A DNA stretch of 64,000 nucleotides from Bolinopsis microptera (GCF_026151205.1 NC_087075.1:494501-558500); one strand, 5' to 3'; shown: positions 1 to 12,489, counted from the stretch's first letter. Translations and numbers: made by a program. Notes: generated by a model from the sequence alone, not told the origin.

Positions 1-2
1 TA

Positions 3-578
3 GATGCTACAAAACTATCCTCTGCTCATCAAGAAGCACATGTATTTCACTATCCTGGTGGCATTGCAAACGGTATCAATGAACGCTTCCACTCAGATGA
101 AAGAAAGAGGTCAATTGATGCAAATAATGTGAAGACCATCGTACTCATGTGTGGAACTAATGATGTGGACTTAATCCTAGAGAGTCCTCGACACATGAGG
201 AATAGATTATTGTCACCCGATGAGTTCACAGGAAAAGCAAAGGCCCTTGATAACACCAATCGCTCTATTGATAATCTGATCCAGTCACTTCACTCGTGGG
301 CTCCAGCTGCAAAAATTAAGATCATAAACATTTTACCAAGAGAAAGTTTTGCTAGAAATAAAGTGATAAATGACATCAATATCTTTTTATCTAAGATTCC
401 TTCCAAATACTCGTTTGTTAGCTTTATACCCACAGAGAAGAATCGATTTTTGTTTAGTGATAGATCTGGATTTAGGAAATCATCTTGTTTTAGTAGATTT
501 GGGGAAGACAATGTGCATCTAAACAGCGATGGTATCTTTAAACTAGCAAAGCACATCAAGTACCATGCTCACCATTGA
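3..578 (+). CDS. LINE ORF1, C-terminal SGNH-hydrolase part (partial)
   Basis: C-terminal 191 or so codons of the LINE ORF1; the frame is already open at the window start, so the N-terminus lies to the left. Visible SGNH landmarks are the GTND block (block III, in CGTNDVD) and a DxxH motif (EDNVHLN) about 19 residues before the stop, normally the catalytic Asp-His pair. In the family this is an esterase-like fold with unknown in vivo substrate, and SGNH/esterase domains are established in ORF1 of CR1-like LINEs. It ends in HAHH followed by TGA. It is followed after 135 bp by ORF2, as in copy D. No frameshift is seen in this part. Confidence 0.85.
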   Translation, partial: DATKLSSAHQEAHVFHYPGGIANGINERFHSDERKRSIDANNVKTIVLMCGTNDVDLILESPRHMRNRLLSPDEFTGKAKALDNTNRSIDNLIQSLHSWAPAAKIKIINILPRESFARNKVINDINIFLSKIPSKYSFVSFIPTEKNRFLFSDRSGFRKSSCFSRFGEDNVHLNSDGIFKLAKHIKYHAHH

Positions 579-2340
579 AATCGACATGACATTTCCACCT
601 GAATATTTATTTTGATTTCAAGTTTAAAACTTTTCTATTGAAAATATTTACAGGCGGATAATTTTCACCTGATTTTAGTTTAATCAGACACAACGACCAA
701 CACGTTTTGTGAAATGACAAATATTCACAACTCAGCTGACAAATTTCATAACCTTTGCATTGGTCACTGTAACATTCAAGGTGGTCTCCTAAATTTAGCT
801 AAAAGTAATGAACTTACTCAACTCATTCGAGATCATAAGCTAGACATACTTTCCCTAAATGAGATGAATCTTAATGATACTATTGACACAGACACCATAA
901 ATATTCCTTCCTCCTTCAACATTATGCGATGCGACAGGCCAAACAGTTCTAGGGGTGGTTGTGGCTTAATGATAAACAAAAAACTAGCTTACACAGAATT
1001 AGTTATGGATAGTAAGCTTGATAACATTGAAGCATTATGGGTGAAGCTTAAGAATAGCAAGATCAATGTTTGCTGCTTCTATCGCTCTGGAAATTATTGC
1101 AGTGTTGATAACTTTATTGAGTACATTCATTTTTGCATGAAAAAATTGAACGGGAAAAAGGTTATCTGGATTGGGGATATAAACATTGACCAGAATAATA
1201 TCTCATCCACCCAGTACAAAAAATTAGATATGACCTTGAGATGTTACAATCTAGTTCAAACCATTCAAGGGATAACTAGAGTTGCTAAACGTGGAGACAA
1301 TTTTACCCAGACTACTATTGATGTAATATTCACTAACTGTTATGCAGATTTTGTTCAATCTTCTGTTCTTGATGAACGTATTGGGGATCATCAAGCTATT
1401 ATGTGTGAGATAGATTGTAAAGTACCTATAGCTCCTAAATTTGAAAAGGTTGAAATTAGAAATCATTGTAAACGTAATGTTAAACAATTCTTAGACTATC
1501 TAGATACCTGTTCTGATTACAGTCCACTATTGGAAGTACAGATGTTGAAGCTATCACTGCTGGCCTTTGTCATCATATTGAACAGGCATATGCAACCTTC
1601 TTCCTTGCAAGACCATAGAAAGGCATGAAAAGTTCATACATAAACCTTCTACTGAACTTTTAAATGCCATTAATCATACACATTTTCTCTCTAAAGAAAT
1701 TCCGTAAAAAGAAGGATAAGAGAGACAATGGAAATTGCAATAAATGTGGTATATGTAGCAAATGTATAAAGTGTAATGAGGGCCTGGGATTGCTACAAGA
1801 ATTCAGAGAAATATTAGAAATAATTAGCTAAAACCTGCAAAAAGGCTAATGTAATCGATGATCTACAAGTTAAAAGTGCAAGAATGATCTTAAAGGGGTA
1901 TGGAAAACTATCAAAACTGGCATCAAATATGACCCCTGGTCAACTAATTGTCAAACTATCAATGAATGATCCTGAGCTATTTAACTTCATTTGCAAATGT
2001 TGGATCAAGATTGCAAAATCAGGCCCCCAATATTGAAAGAGTTAGTTTTACTGATTTTTACCTCCTAGAACTTCTAACATCTCATTTGATAGATTCCAAG
2101 AAATAAATGAAACTGATATCCTAATGTATGTCGAAACACTCAAGAATGACAAGGCCTCATATGACGATGTGCCTCTATTTTTACTTAAGCAAGCTGTACC
2201 ACACATAGTTGAGCCACTGACCCATATTGTCAATTTGAGCCTTAATACAGGTGTTGTACCAACCCTTTGTAAAAAAAGCTAGAGTAACTCCCATCCATAA
2301 GGCAGGAATGAAAGATGATCCTAATAATTACAGGCCAATA

Positions 2341-4437
2341 TTAGGTTGGTTCAAAAAAACCAAAATTTCTCAAATTTTGCCCTGAGTATAAGCTCAAACA
2401 TTGATCCCATGGCTTAAACACCCCCCAAAAAAATTTTTTTGGTCCAACTCGTCCGGGATGGGACTGCACATGCCACGCCCTAATTTTTTGAGGTGCTTAT
2501 ACAGGTAAAATTCTTAAAATTGCCGTTTTTGACCTTTACAACGTCTAGATAGGGTCGCGAAAGCAATGGAGTGGTAATATAAATGTGATAAAAAGGTTAA
2601 CTTTAGTCAAGGTTTCATGTCTCTAACGACCTTAGCATCAACATGTCTCTGCGCCTCCATTTTAAGGCGCGGTCGCGTCTCAACCATTGCTCAGTAAAGG
2701 TCGTAGAGACATGAGACTTCAACTAAAGTTAACCTTTTCCTACCATTTTATATTAGAGGTAGCACAGATTCAGAGCTCTAAACACATTCTTTCATCCTTA
2801 AAATGACAATCATATGAATTTGCCTGTAAAAGTTGATATCTTGATGTCAATTAACATCGTAAGCTTTTGAAATTAAAATTAATAAATGAGTCATATACTT
2901 AACACACAATATTTACACGCAATAGAGAAAATATAAATACAGGAAGTCTTTCTTGGATTCGACATTGAACTTTTCTCGGTCCCTGCACTGGAAAGTGGAA
3001 CTGATCCTTTAAAGAAGTCAGCAAGGTCTGATTTAGGTACCCTGGTTTTCGGATCGCCATGTCTTCACAAGCAAGCTGTCTAATCTTCGTTGCCAAAAGG
3101 AATTTGTTGCCAGAGGAATATTTTTCGTCAAGCTAGGATTTAAATGAGGGTCCTTATAATTTCTTTATGACTCGTAAGCTATAGGATAAGCATGATGAGG
3201 TCCAATAATTCCTTCATAGCTCGTCACTGACAGGATCTATTATCAACGATATCCAATGATTCCTTCATAGCTCGTCACCGTCACTGACAGGGTCACCGAT
3301 CACTATTAATAGGTCTGATGATTTCTTCGTGACTGACGAGGTACAGTAATCTCTTACTGCTTACGTCAAGCCGAGTTAAGTAAATAACTATAAATATCCA
3401 AGCATTTGCTAACAAAATAGCATCTGGTTCTAATTCCTTTACCAAGTTAACAGTAATGGATCTAAATGAATCATTTTTGTAAATCTTCTTAAAGCTGAAG
3501 GACTGATTCCCTCTCCAGTCTCCAAGATGGGGGAAAATTTTTTTTAAAATTTTTGAGGGTTCTTTAAAGGGGAAATTTCCACGGGATGCTTGCGTTTTTT
3601 TTGTAGGATATGCCATAGCTTCATATTCCCCTCTCGAACAGTTTTCCGCAGTGAAAAAGCGATACAAAATTTACAAAAGCTCTTTTTAAACATTAGTCCC
3701 CGGGAAAGCGACTTCATTTTTAAGGAGCTTGGGAAAAGGGCAAATTTCCCCCTAATGTTAGTTTTCACTAGCATTGTAATGCAAGAAATTTTGCAACACA
3801 GTGCAACCAACGAGTTGTTTTACTCTGACAGTTCCAGGGGGTGGGACGTGGTTTCCCAAAAAAGATTTTCGTATTTTTTTAAGGTGTAAATAAAATTTTT
3901 TGTGTTAAATATTTTGACTCATTTAATTAATTTTTTAAATTTTTAAATTACGATTTAATTGACATCAAGTTCAACTTTTACAGGCAAAATTCATTGATTT
4001 CTTTTTAAAAGGGTTTAAAAATTTTTTAAAGCTCTGAATCTGTGTACTTCTATAAATGGTAGGAAAAATTAATTTTGTTAAGTCTCATTTTCTAGACCTT
4101 TATGAGCAATGGTTTAGAGCGACCGCGCCCTTAAAAAGGAGGCGCAGAGACAGTTGTGCCAAGGGCGTAAGGGGCATGAAACCCTTTATAAAGTTAAACC
4201 TTTTTTACATTTATTTTCCTCCTTTTCTTTCGCGACCCTATTAACTTTAAAAATCAAAAAAAGGAATTTTAAAAATTTTTTCCCTTTTGCACCCCAAAAA
4301 ATTGGGCGTGGCATGTGCAGTCCCTCCGGACGAGTTGGACCAAAAAAAAAATTTTTTGGGGGTGTTTTTTGCCAATTGGGCAATTTTGAGTTATACTCAG
4401 CAAATTTGAGAAATTTTGGTTTTTTTGAACCAACCTA
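2341..4437. mobile_element. Non-autonomous DNA transposon with about 0.5 kb terminal inverted repeats
   Basis: The left end reads TTAGGTTGGTTC and the right end is its reverse complement (GAACCAACCTA). The arms match in inverted orientation for roughly 450-500 bp (about 2341-2840 against 3960-4437), including the shared blocks GGTCCAACTCGTCCGG and CTGTCTCTGCGCCTCC. It sits exactly inside LINE ORF2. The left flank ends GGCCAATA and the right flank begins GCCCAAAA, where the undisturbed target in copy D has one GGCCAATATCC. That suggests a target duplication of 8-9 bp. No transposase frame was found, so it is non-autonomous. Very long TIRs with a 9 bp duplication would suit a Mutator-like (MULE) element; hAT or Merlin-type origin is not excluded. 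The interior (3140-3370) has degenerate CTTCATAGCTCGTCACTGAC-type repeats. Confidence 0.8.
2590..2739. repeat. Inner palindrome within the transposon's left arm
   Basis: AAAAGGTTAACTTTAGT at 2591 is answered by ACTAAAGTTAACCTTTT ending near 2739. TCATGTCTCTAACGACCT is likewise answered by AGGTCGTAGAGACATGA. The arm can therefore fold into a roughly 150 bp hairpin with a GC-rich loop (GCGCCTCC...GGCGCGG). A decayed version is present in the right arm (about 4055-4205). Such subterminal hairpins occur in foldback and MULE elements; the role here is inferred only. Confidence 0.75.
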
Positions 4438-6570
4438 GCCCAAAATTTCCCTCCCTTCCCCTTTAGGAAAACTTAAAAAATACTTTTTCGGCAAGAATCC
4501 CTGATTAATGGAAGAGAAAAAAAATTTTCACCGGCATCAATATGGGGTTTCGGAAAAAACACTCCCAACTTATTTTATGTAGATTGTGGCGAAATATATA
4601 TGAGTAAATCTAAGTCTTATAAACCGGAATCATCTTTTTGTCTTAAAAAGGGCCCTTTGACCAGTGAATCATGAAATATTGCTTAAAAAATTGGCAATTT
4701 TTGGGAAATTGTTGGCATTTCTTTAACCTGGTTTAAAAACCTTACTTGTAGATATAGCACTAGGTCAATGGCAAATAAACCATTTTTAGAAGTTTGGGGT
4801 GGTGTTTTCCCCAAGGGAACATCATTGGGTTTTATTTAGTATCTTATAAAAGAATATTTTTCCCGTAACCCATCTAAGCCCCTTTTTTTTTGCGATATGT
4901 GAATTCTTTGATCAACCCGCGAGCATTTATAAACAGAAAAAACTTATGCAAAACTTTAAAAAGGCTCGTGTAAATAAATACACTCAATGAAAAGAAGATG
5001 AATTCTTTGTTTGATTCTGTATCAAGATAATTAAAAATTGAATGAAAGAGGTAAAATTTCACAATAAGGGTGCAAAGAACAAAATTTTTGGCCCCTTTTA
5101 GTAGTAAAATTTAAAAATTTAAAGCCCGTAGATTATATTTTAGGAAGGTATGAAAGAATTGGGCCATGTATAGAAATAAGCACTGTACCCCTTTAAAAAT
5201 AGGAAAAAGTTTTCCAATGCATCTGTTGCCACAATTCCCATTTTTTAGCCGATCTATGTAGAGTGGCAAGACAAAACTTGCTGACTTTACACTTGTACAA
5301 AAAAAGGGAGCCAAAAAAGCTTCAAGTTCCACAAACAGAGAGCACCCCTTTTGTTTTAGAGCATGAATGGTTAAACCCTTTGACGACCAAATCCATCGTC
5401 AAATTATATGTTTAGAATATCCATGACAAAGTCCTACAAACTTTTTTGAACAAATTAGTTACAATAGGAGGTGTAGGAAAGGGGGAAAGGCAAACCCTTA
5501 TGGTTTTAAAAGATCAAAAATCCATAAAAATTTTAATACTTGGGGGGAAAAAGTTGGAAAAATTTCAAAAGATCTACGAAATTGCCCCCATGTTAAAAGC
5601 TTTGGATTCAATAAAAAAAGTACTCCATTAACAAAGACCCTTAAATTTTAAACCCTCGACAAATTTATAGACAAAATTTTTCATGCAAAATTTGTCGACG
5701 TAAAATAAGTATTTCTATTTTTTAAATTTGAGCATATATAATTGATGTATCGAAAGGATTTTCCTTTTTTTCCCCCTTCCATTTTGATTGATTTTTCGCT
5801 GATGACTGTTTTGGCTGGGGAAAGGGTTTGACAGTGGTATTTTTTTAAACCCCTTTTAAATTTTTTATATTATACTGGTGGTAGTTTTTTAGAACATTTA
5901 ATTTATTTACTTTTATATAGTATTTTTTTTGGTGATGTATCACCCATTTTTAAATTTGATAATTGGACGTTTTTTGGGCACTTGATGAATGTTATTTTAA
6001 TTTAATTTATTTCTAGATATTTTATTTATTTTTCAACAGACACAGCTTCCCGTTTTTTTTTTTATATTAGTTACTAATTCTTTTAAGACTTTTTACAAGG
6101 ACATTTCAGTTTGGGTCTCCCCTTAGGGATTCATTATGCATCTAAATTATTTCACTTGCATTAGGTTTAGAAATTTTTTTGGTTTAAAATTTCAAATTTT
6201 AAATTTAAATTTTTAGTATGACAGTAAGGGATATAAGAAGTTATTTAATTTTGCTTGGGTTTATATTGATATTGGTTTAAAGTGATATGGAATTTGAATT
6301 TTTATTTTAAATTTTTAAAATGTGGTTGGGCTTTTTCATGTAAATTTGGGTTTTACTCCCCATATATCTATTATTTTTATTTGGGACGATTTTTATTTTT
6401 CTTAGGAAATGTTATTTATTCAATTTGGCTTTAGGTAGGGGGGGCCCCCCAAAAAAAAACTGGTTCTTTCAGGAAGCATCCCTTGCACGACCCTTTGGGC
6501 TCATATATATATTAAATTAAATTTAAACCCTTATTCTGTATGTGCACGAAAAAATTTTTTTTCATCAATT

Positions 6571-7125
6571 TCAAAAATTGAAAATGAAGAAATAAGTTTT
6601 CAAACAGGGGGGAGCTCGTCCGGGTTCCGTTTTGCTTGCCCCAAAATTGCAAAGCTGCTTTGAAATTTCAAGGATCCCCGATGGTTTACATTTAATGGGC
6701 CCGTGATGAAAAGGGGTTGTCAGAGTTTTGATTACGTTGACTCGGGTTTTAGTATATGGGCACAATGTTTTTTGCCATGTTGAGAGTCATCATCACCAGA
6801 ATGGTACCAATATTTTTAGGGCATTGCAATGCGAACTTTCCACATGTGGATGATTAAATTCCGTTCTCTTTTCTTTGCAATAAATGATTGGGGCCTTTAA
6901 TTTGCCAAAGTTGAGGTGTGGATGCATTATTTTAAATGAAAACGTAAAGATAATTCACAATACCTTAAAAATTATAAAAAGAAAAAATCAGAAAAAAAAA
7001 ACCCTTAAAATGAGGAATTTATTGGTTTTTAGAATTAGAAAAATTTACAAAATTTTTAGAGTTTGCATGATTGTGTGCGGGGCATTCAAATCAGTCAAAA
7101 ATGTTAATTAGATCCCCTTCTAAGG
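6571..7125. other. No gene seen
   Basis: AT-rich low-fidelity sequence downstream of the LINE 3' end. I see no coding signal, splice pair or repeat shared with the rest of the window. Confidence 0.5.
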
Positions 7126-7129
7126 ACAA

Positions 7130-7292
7130 AGAATCTAAATAATAATAATAGTAAACTTATTTGAAGGCATTTCCCCTCCCCACTGCACAGGTAAAAGATC
7201 CAGGGTTTGGAGGACGAGGGCTATAAGTTTTGGGAATCGAACCCAAATGTATTCTCACAAGAGGAAAAAGCACTTTTTACTAAGGAGTATAT
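7130..7292 (-). repeat. Possible tRNA-derived SINE
   Basis: On the minus strand GGGTTCGATTCCCA (about 7231-7244) is a perfect fit to the pol III B-box / T-arm consensus GGTTCGANTCC. About 40 bases upstream is a TTAGTAAAAAGTGC stretch that could be a degraded A-box. Downstream on the minus strand the sequence continues through a CCTCGTCCTCC segment and ends in a short TTA/ATT repeat (about 7138-7150), the usual layout of a tRNA-related SINE. A real tRNA gene is less likely because the acceptor stem cannot be paired. Only one copy was noticed in this window, and it lies in the low-fidelity block. Confidence 0.4.
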
Positions 7293-7299
7293 CGAAGAT

Positions 7300-8515
7300 T
7301 TTTAAAAAGGTATTGAAACCCCGTTCATGGTAGGAAAAGTATACAAGCAATTTTAAAACCCGGGCTGTACCCTTTGTATGGAGCTGGAATTCTTTCTTGG
7401 AAAGCTGGGAAACAAAGCTTGGACGTATGACCCCGGAAATTAAAGGGTAAATGGAGCCATTGCCCCAAGGAAATGTTGATCGGCAACTTCTTATACTATG
7501 GCGTGGGCTTCATGTATAGGGAATTTGTAAAGAGAGAGGGAATGCATCACCACCTATGTGAAAGTAGGACCCGGAACTGATTGTTTTGAAGGATACTTTG
7601 TCAAGACAAGATATTTTAGGTGAAGAGATAGAGAAAGAAACTGACGAACACAACACGGGGAAAACCCATAAGGGGGGGGACAGCAAAATTTTTTAATCCC
7701 CTCGAATATAAAGGCTATAAAATATAACATTTTAAAGAAATTTATGACCTATAAAAAATCAAAAAAAAAATTCAAAAATTTTTAAAGGAGCACGGAAGCC
7801 CCCAAGGCAGGATGGGATATAGATCCGATAACCCCGGAACGGGCTCATCCAAGACTTTAAAAAGGTACAAAGGGTTTGTTGATACAGCCAAGCCCAAGCA
7901 TTTAAGGGGTTTAATTAAGTTTCACTTCCACCACACACATTTTTTGCAGCGTTTTTACTTCAAAGCGTATAAATTTCAAAAAAGGTTTTGGGTACTTTAT
8001 CTGTACCCCCCCTTTCAAGAAATAAAAAAAAAAAATATACATATTTAAGAAATCAAAATCTGATATAAAACTTTTGATAACCAAAATTTAAAAAATTTTT
8101 CTGTTAAAAATTTTACGGCACTCATAGAGGTCATACTAGGTATAAGTCCAAATGCTGTGTAGCAACGTTTTGTTACTTTCTTTTCTTCTTGACCCCTACA
8201 CATAAACTGATCCCACTATGCTTTTAAGATAGCAAAGCATATTTGGGCCCTGATGTATTGATAACATCTGTGTAGCTCCCCTTTCTCTTCTTTGATATCA
8301 ATCTAGAAGACGTTTGTGAAATCTGTAATTCTGGGCTGTAGCCCCCGCTGTAGAAAACACTAGGGAATGAAAAAACGCTCTTTCAGTGTTGTGATGTGGT
8401 TTACTTATTTTTTTTTCTTCCTATTTCTTGTAAAATTGCCCCGGGAACATTAAGGCTTCAAAGTGTATCTGGGGAAAGGGGCTATTGAATTCTTCTTTTG
8501 AACGAACCCGAAGAC
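7300..8515. other. No gene seen
   Basis: Low-fidelity sequence without a convincing frame on either strand. The open stretch at 7812-8048 has no recognisable motif and looks like chance. Confidence 0.5.
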
Positions 8516-8519
8516 TAAA

Positions 8520-8720
8520 AAAAAAAAAGGGGACCCCAACCCTTGTAGCTGAGCACCTCACAAAAGAGACAAAGGGGTCTTTCTTGTAAACAGGATAAAC
8601 CCCCGCTGAAGCGGAAAAGGGGGGTTCCCCCCCGGGATCATTTCGTCCGAAAAATTTGATAAAAATACAAAATAGTACAGTAAAATATCTAATATGTCGA
8701 TCCAAATAATTTAAAGCGGG
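8520..8720 (+). repeat. Dispersed repeat R1, copy 1
   Basis: Shares an ordered series of blocks with 25150-25345: CCCAACCCTTGTAGCTGAG, CACCTCAC, CTTGTGAAA / CTTGTAAAC, CCCGC.G..GCGG, GATCATT.CGTCCG and TATAAAATTA-like sequence. The second copy is cleaner. Nature unknown (old transposon fragment or SINE body). Confidence 0.6.
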
Positions 8721-8764
8721 GTGATGAAACCGGGAATTCCCCCTTTCTCTGATGTAAGATTTAA

Positions 8765-9655
8765 CGCAATTTTTTTGTGTTTTTGATTGAAATAAATTTT
8801 CGTGCACATACAGAAAGAATGGTTAAATTTAATATTAGTAGACCAAGCTCTGTCACGGGATGCTTCTGAAGAATCCCGTTTCTTTTAGCGGGGGCCCCCC
8901 AAAAACCAAAATTTAGATATAATAAACATATTCCCAGGGAAAATAGAAATCGTACCAAACAATAATATGATATATAGGTAGTAACCATATTTCTATGCAA
9001 AAAAGCCCAAAATCTAGTGTAAAATTTATAAAAATTCAAATTCCATACCACCCCTAAAACCCCCAAAATCAAAACAAAAAAAAAAAACCCAAACAAATTA
9101 AATAATTTTATATACTTCTACACAATTAAATTAAAAATTTGAAATTTTTAACGAGAATTTAAAATTTTTAAACCCAATGCAAGTGAAATAATTTAGATGC
9201 AATAAAGAAACCTATATGAGTATCATCTGTCAAAGTCCTTGTAGAACAGTTTACAAGAATATGGTAAATAATATAGAAGGAAAAAAAAACAGGAAGTTGT
9301 GTCTGTTGGAAAAAAATAAAATTTCTAGTATAAAAAATTAGAATATAAAATAACATTCGGTGAAAGTGTGTATAAACTGTACAATTTTAAATGTTAAAAC
9401 TGTACTGGGTGTCGGGCACCAAAAATAAAAAATAAATAAGTTATAAATTAAATGGGTCTGTAAAACTCCCACTAGGAAAATAGGCAAAAAAATTAAAAGT
9501 GGTTAATAAAATCCCACTGTGCGCCCCCTTTCCCATTAAAACAGTCACCCATGTGCAGAATCAATCAGAATGGAAGGTGGTAAAAAAGGGAAATCCTTTG
9601 ACCTTAAATTTATATATGTCGATTAAAAGAAATAAAAGATACTTGTTATGTTTTA
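8765..9655 (-). mobile_element. AlkB-SGNH LINE, 5'-truncated 3' UTR fragment
   Basis: The reverse complement matches the LINE 3' UTR from just after the ORF2 stop to the end. Landmarks in reverse order: the GTGCACGAAAATTTATTTCAATC end (8775-8805), AGAAGCATCCCGTG (8850), the GGTGC..CACCC hairpin region (about 9405), and ACCACCTT..CATTCTGATTG (about 9575). It stops near 9655, where similarity to ORF2 would begin, so it is a 5'-truncated copy of about 0.9 kb in the opposite orientation to copy A, with 3' ends facing each other 2.2 kb apart. Confidence 0.8.
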
Positions 9656-10975
9656 GTTTTTTTGAAAATTTTCCCTTTTTTCTCTGGATCTATACTTTTG
9701 TACTAAAGTACATATTTAAATTCTGCGTGTCCTACTCATGAACTTAAAACTTATTACTTTTACTATTATGATTAGCTGGTACCATATTATTAACTTATAA
9801 CTTAAACAAAATTAACGATATGTTTTTTTTTTTTTTTTTTGTTTTTTTTTTTTAATAGCAACCTACAAAAACCAAGGGGGGCCCCCCCGGGGTCATTACT
9901 CTCCTTTTTGCGAGAGTGTTAAAAGGTGTGAAATTTACAAGGGAATTTATCCCCTATTTTGTCATTTTGCCCTCTTAATCAAGGTCAATTTCCAATAATT
10001 TGGGTTCGGTAGGTAAGTATGATAGGAAAGTTCTGAAAAATTGTCAGCATATTCATGTTCAGAACCAATTTAAGATATACATAAAAAATACGAAAAAAAA
10101 TCACGAATTTCGTAAAAATTACGCGACTAGGCGATTTTTACCCTACTTTGCCAAAACCCGCGCCCCATAAAATTTGGCCCCCCAGCAAAAACTCACTATC
10201 ATTTCAAAAAGTATGCCCAAATTTGGTGCTGTGAAAATTTTTACACTTAAGAAAAAGATTAGCGAATGACGGCTAGCGGGCCAGTAAGAAAACAATAGTA
10301 CAAAAATTTTTTAAACCGAGAGGTTTATTTTTATCGTGCCCCCTCCTAAACAGTAAACCCCAAAAAAATTTTTTAAACCATGGGAAAATGGGGCGGGGGG
10401 GCCTTTTTTAAATAAAAAAAATAATAAAACGGAAAATGGCCCTTTCGGCATGGCGGCGGGGCCTTTTCCGTTTCATATTGTTTTTTTTTTTTTTTTTTTT
10501 TCACAAAAAAAAAAATTTTTTTCAAAAAAAATAACCTAATATAACAATTCCCCTATATAAAAATTCATAAAATTCAATAGAAAACTAAATAAAATTTTAA
10601 AACCCCCCTTTAAGTGTATAAAAGCCAGTTTAAAGAACTGGCCCCCAAATTTTATATCTAATTTGTATTTTTACTCCCCTACTATTTTAAACCCTCTCCC
10701 CTTTAAAGAGTTTGACGTTTTTCTAATAGGTAAACTTACTCTTTTCCTAATAAATGTCATTCCCTCACTTATCTTTGGCTGTTTTCCTAGATAGTTTATC
10801 CGCTTTTTCTTGAAGAATGATTTTCCCCTTCCAAAACCCCAGGGGTTTGTGGGAATCGGTGTAAACGTCCCTTTTCCCTTCTACAACCCCTTTTATTTTT
10901 AAAAATTTTTTTTCTTCTTGTGGTATTGACATAGGGTTGGGCCCAAGACCCTTTTGAAGGAGTTTGAGCATAAAA
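9656..10975. other. No gene; poly-T tracts and a small palindrome
   Basis: Contains two long T runs (about 9823-9853 and 10480-10501). A palindrome at about 10428-10473 has AACGGAAAATGGCC answered by GGCCTTTTCCGTTT. No coding signal is supported. Confidence 0.5.
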
Positions 10976-10984
10976 AACTTTAAT

Positions 10985-11216
10985 CTAAAAAATCCCCTTT
11001 CCAATGGGTTCCATACCCCCTCACAATCAAATCTCTCCATCTGTTTGTTGGCCTGCGGGAAATTCCCCCCGTTGACGGGAAATGGGGGGGTTCAGTGGTA
11101 ACATCTTTCACCCGCATTTCTAATATTGCTTGCACCCCTAAATGAGTTGTGGCAAGAGTAATACCCCCCTTTTTGCATATTAATGAGTGGTTTATTGAGT
11201 TGTTTTTCCCATACAC
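10985..11216 (-). pseudogene. LINE (RTE/jockey-type) RT C-terminal remnant, copy 1
   Basis: A minus-strand frame contains RVKDVTTE followed by RRPTNRWRD and YGTHWKG. The pattern RPxxRWxDD...G..W is typical of the last part of ORF2 in RTE-like and jockey-like LINEs, just before the stop. No RT core is adjacent, so this is a short remnant. The same segment recurs at 12490-12740 in the same orientation, at about 70 percent by eye. It lies in the low-fidelity block, so frames are unreliable. Confidence 0.45.
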
Positions 11217-11219
11217 ATT

Positions 11220-12488
11220 TTTTGAGCATTTTTTTCCCGAAATTGTTTTTATTAAATTTTAAATTTTGAATTTTTATAGGGTTTTGTTATATTATTTTAA
11301 AATTTTTGAAAAATTTTTAAAACTTCAGACATGGTGTGTGTCTTTTATGTTTAAATTCGCTGAAACTGCCCTACTGACGTTTTTAAACATTTATAAAAAT
11401 CTTTCAAAAATAGGAAAAAGATGCATAACACGTCAATTTAAATAAAGTTTCGTAAAACTGTCAACTGGGCTGCTATTTTGCCGGGGGGCACAATTTCCCC
11501 CGTCCCTCCGTTTCCTATCGCTGTTTCTGTAAAACCTTTCCCCCTACTTCACCCGTTATAAGGATGAAGAAAAGAATACTAGCCCCAAAAAAAACGCTGT
11601 TAACCAAAATAGCTCGCTTTTTAAATTTCCAGAAGCTGCATGAAAAAGAAAAGAGGGAGAATAAATGCATAAACCTGGGGTTTTCCGAACGGAAACAGAC
11701 TTGAGGCTGTGGCAAAACCAGCGTCCCAGTCAAGGATACCTACCGGTAAAGGACTGAGCGTCCTCAAGAATTTGCTTCCCCTGAAAACCAAGAAGCAAGT
11801 CCGGGTTGGTTGCCCAAACCTACAGCACAGGGGGTGCCCCCTTACCTGCCCGCTTTTGGGGACCAACCAAAAGTGCAAGAGTGATGCAATAAAATAAAAA
11901 ACCATGATTTTGAAGAGTAATCACGAATGAAATCATTGAAAACCCTTTGTTGTAATATTTTCAAACCGCTGTTTTTATCACTTTTTTAGATCACTCTTTT
12001 TTTAAAATTTTACAGATTTCCCTGTTTAATTATGTTTTTTAATATTGACAGGAACGTGGCAACCCAAATTTTTAGGGAAAATATGAGTTAAATTTTTTAA
12101 CGTTAAGAAGAAAAATGTTGTAATTTTGCCCCGTGTGGGGAGAAAGTTTTTTTATGTTGTTTTTTGCTTTAAAAGTTAAGCCCATTTTGGTCAAAAAAAG
12201 TTTTTCCCAATGTAGGGAACGCGCGGGACTTTAAGTATCAGCGCTAAAAATGCAGTCTCCTACCCAATTTTGCGCGCGCCCCTAGCCCCCTGGTTAAAAC
12301 GCGAGCGCAGCTAGTTGTACCCCCGATAGCTAAAACTTCCCGAAGGGGATTTTTTTTAATATTGAACATTGATTGCTTTAAAATTTTTTAAAAAAGATTT
12401 GTTTTTCCCCCTACCCTTAGATTAGTGTTAACAACTTTTTTATTCTACGCTACGTACAACGGGAAAGGGTTTCGATGAAATAATTTAC
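11220..12488. other. No gene seen
   Basis: Low-fidelity AT-rich sequence between the two LINE remnants. The open frames around 11515-11905 overlap on both strands and show no family motif. Confidence 0.45.
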
Positions 12489-12489
12489 A

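Larger units (their letters stand above)
714..5708 (+). pseudogene. LINE ORF2 (EN-RT), copy A, frameshifted and interrupted
   Basis: ORF2 begins at ATG 714 and is open for 304 codons, covering the whole EEP (APE-type) endonuclease: the CNIQGG start, LSLNEMN with the catalytic Glu, GDINID and a GDHQAI end motif. A one-base loss near 1533 (against the GAAAGTACAG of copy D) shifts the frame, and more indels follow to 2340. The reading then stops at a 2.1 kb transposon (2341-4437). It resumes at about 4438 with the RT domain, identifiable only by nucleotide alignment to 62080-63417 because of many homopolymer indels. As written this copy cannot encode a full ORF2. Whether all breaks are real is doubtful (see the low-fidelity block). 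Confidence 0.88.
1..6570 (+). mobile_element. AlkB-SGNH LINE, copy A (left end outside window, interrupted)
   Basis: Non-LTR retrotransposon copy running in from the left edge. Order: end of ORF1 (to 578), a 135 bp spacer, ORF2 from 714, then the 3' UTR to about 6570, which ends near a short CAATC-type tail. It aligns base by base with the intact copy at 58999-64000. The first 2.34 kb are nearly identical to that copy, so the insertion looks young. A TIR transposon occupies 2341-4437 inside ORF2. From 4438 onward the same element is full of homopolymer-length changes, although the order of landmarks is unchanged. The 3' end was placed by comparison with the copies ending near 34110 (+) and 34856 (-). 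Confidence 0.9.

Noticed and set aside
7228-7300. Functional tRNA gene
   Set aside because: The B-box is perfect but the acceptor stem does not pair, and a SINE-like tail follows.
11700-11900. GCGKTS-like string that could suggest a P-loop
   Set aside because: Single short match in a different frame from its surroundings; no Walker B or fold context.
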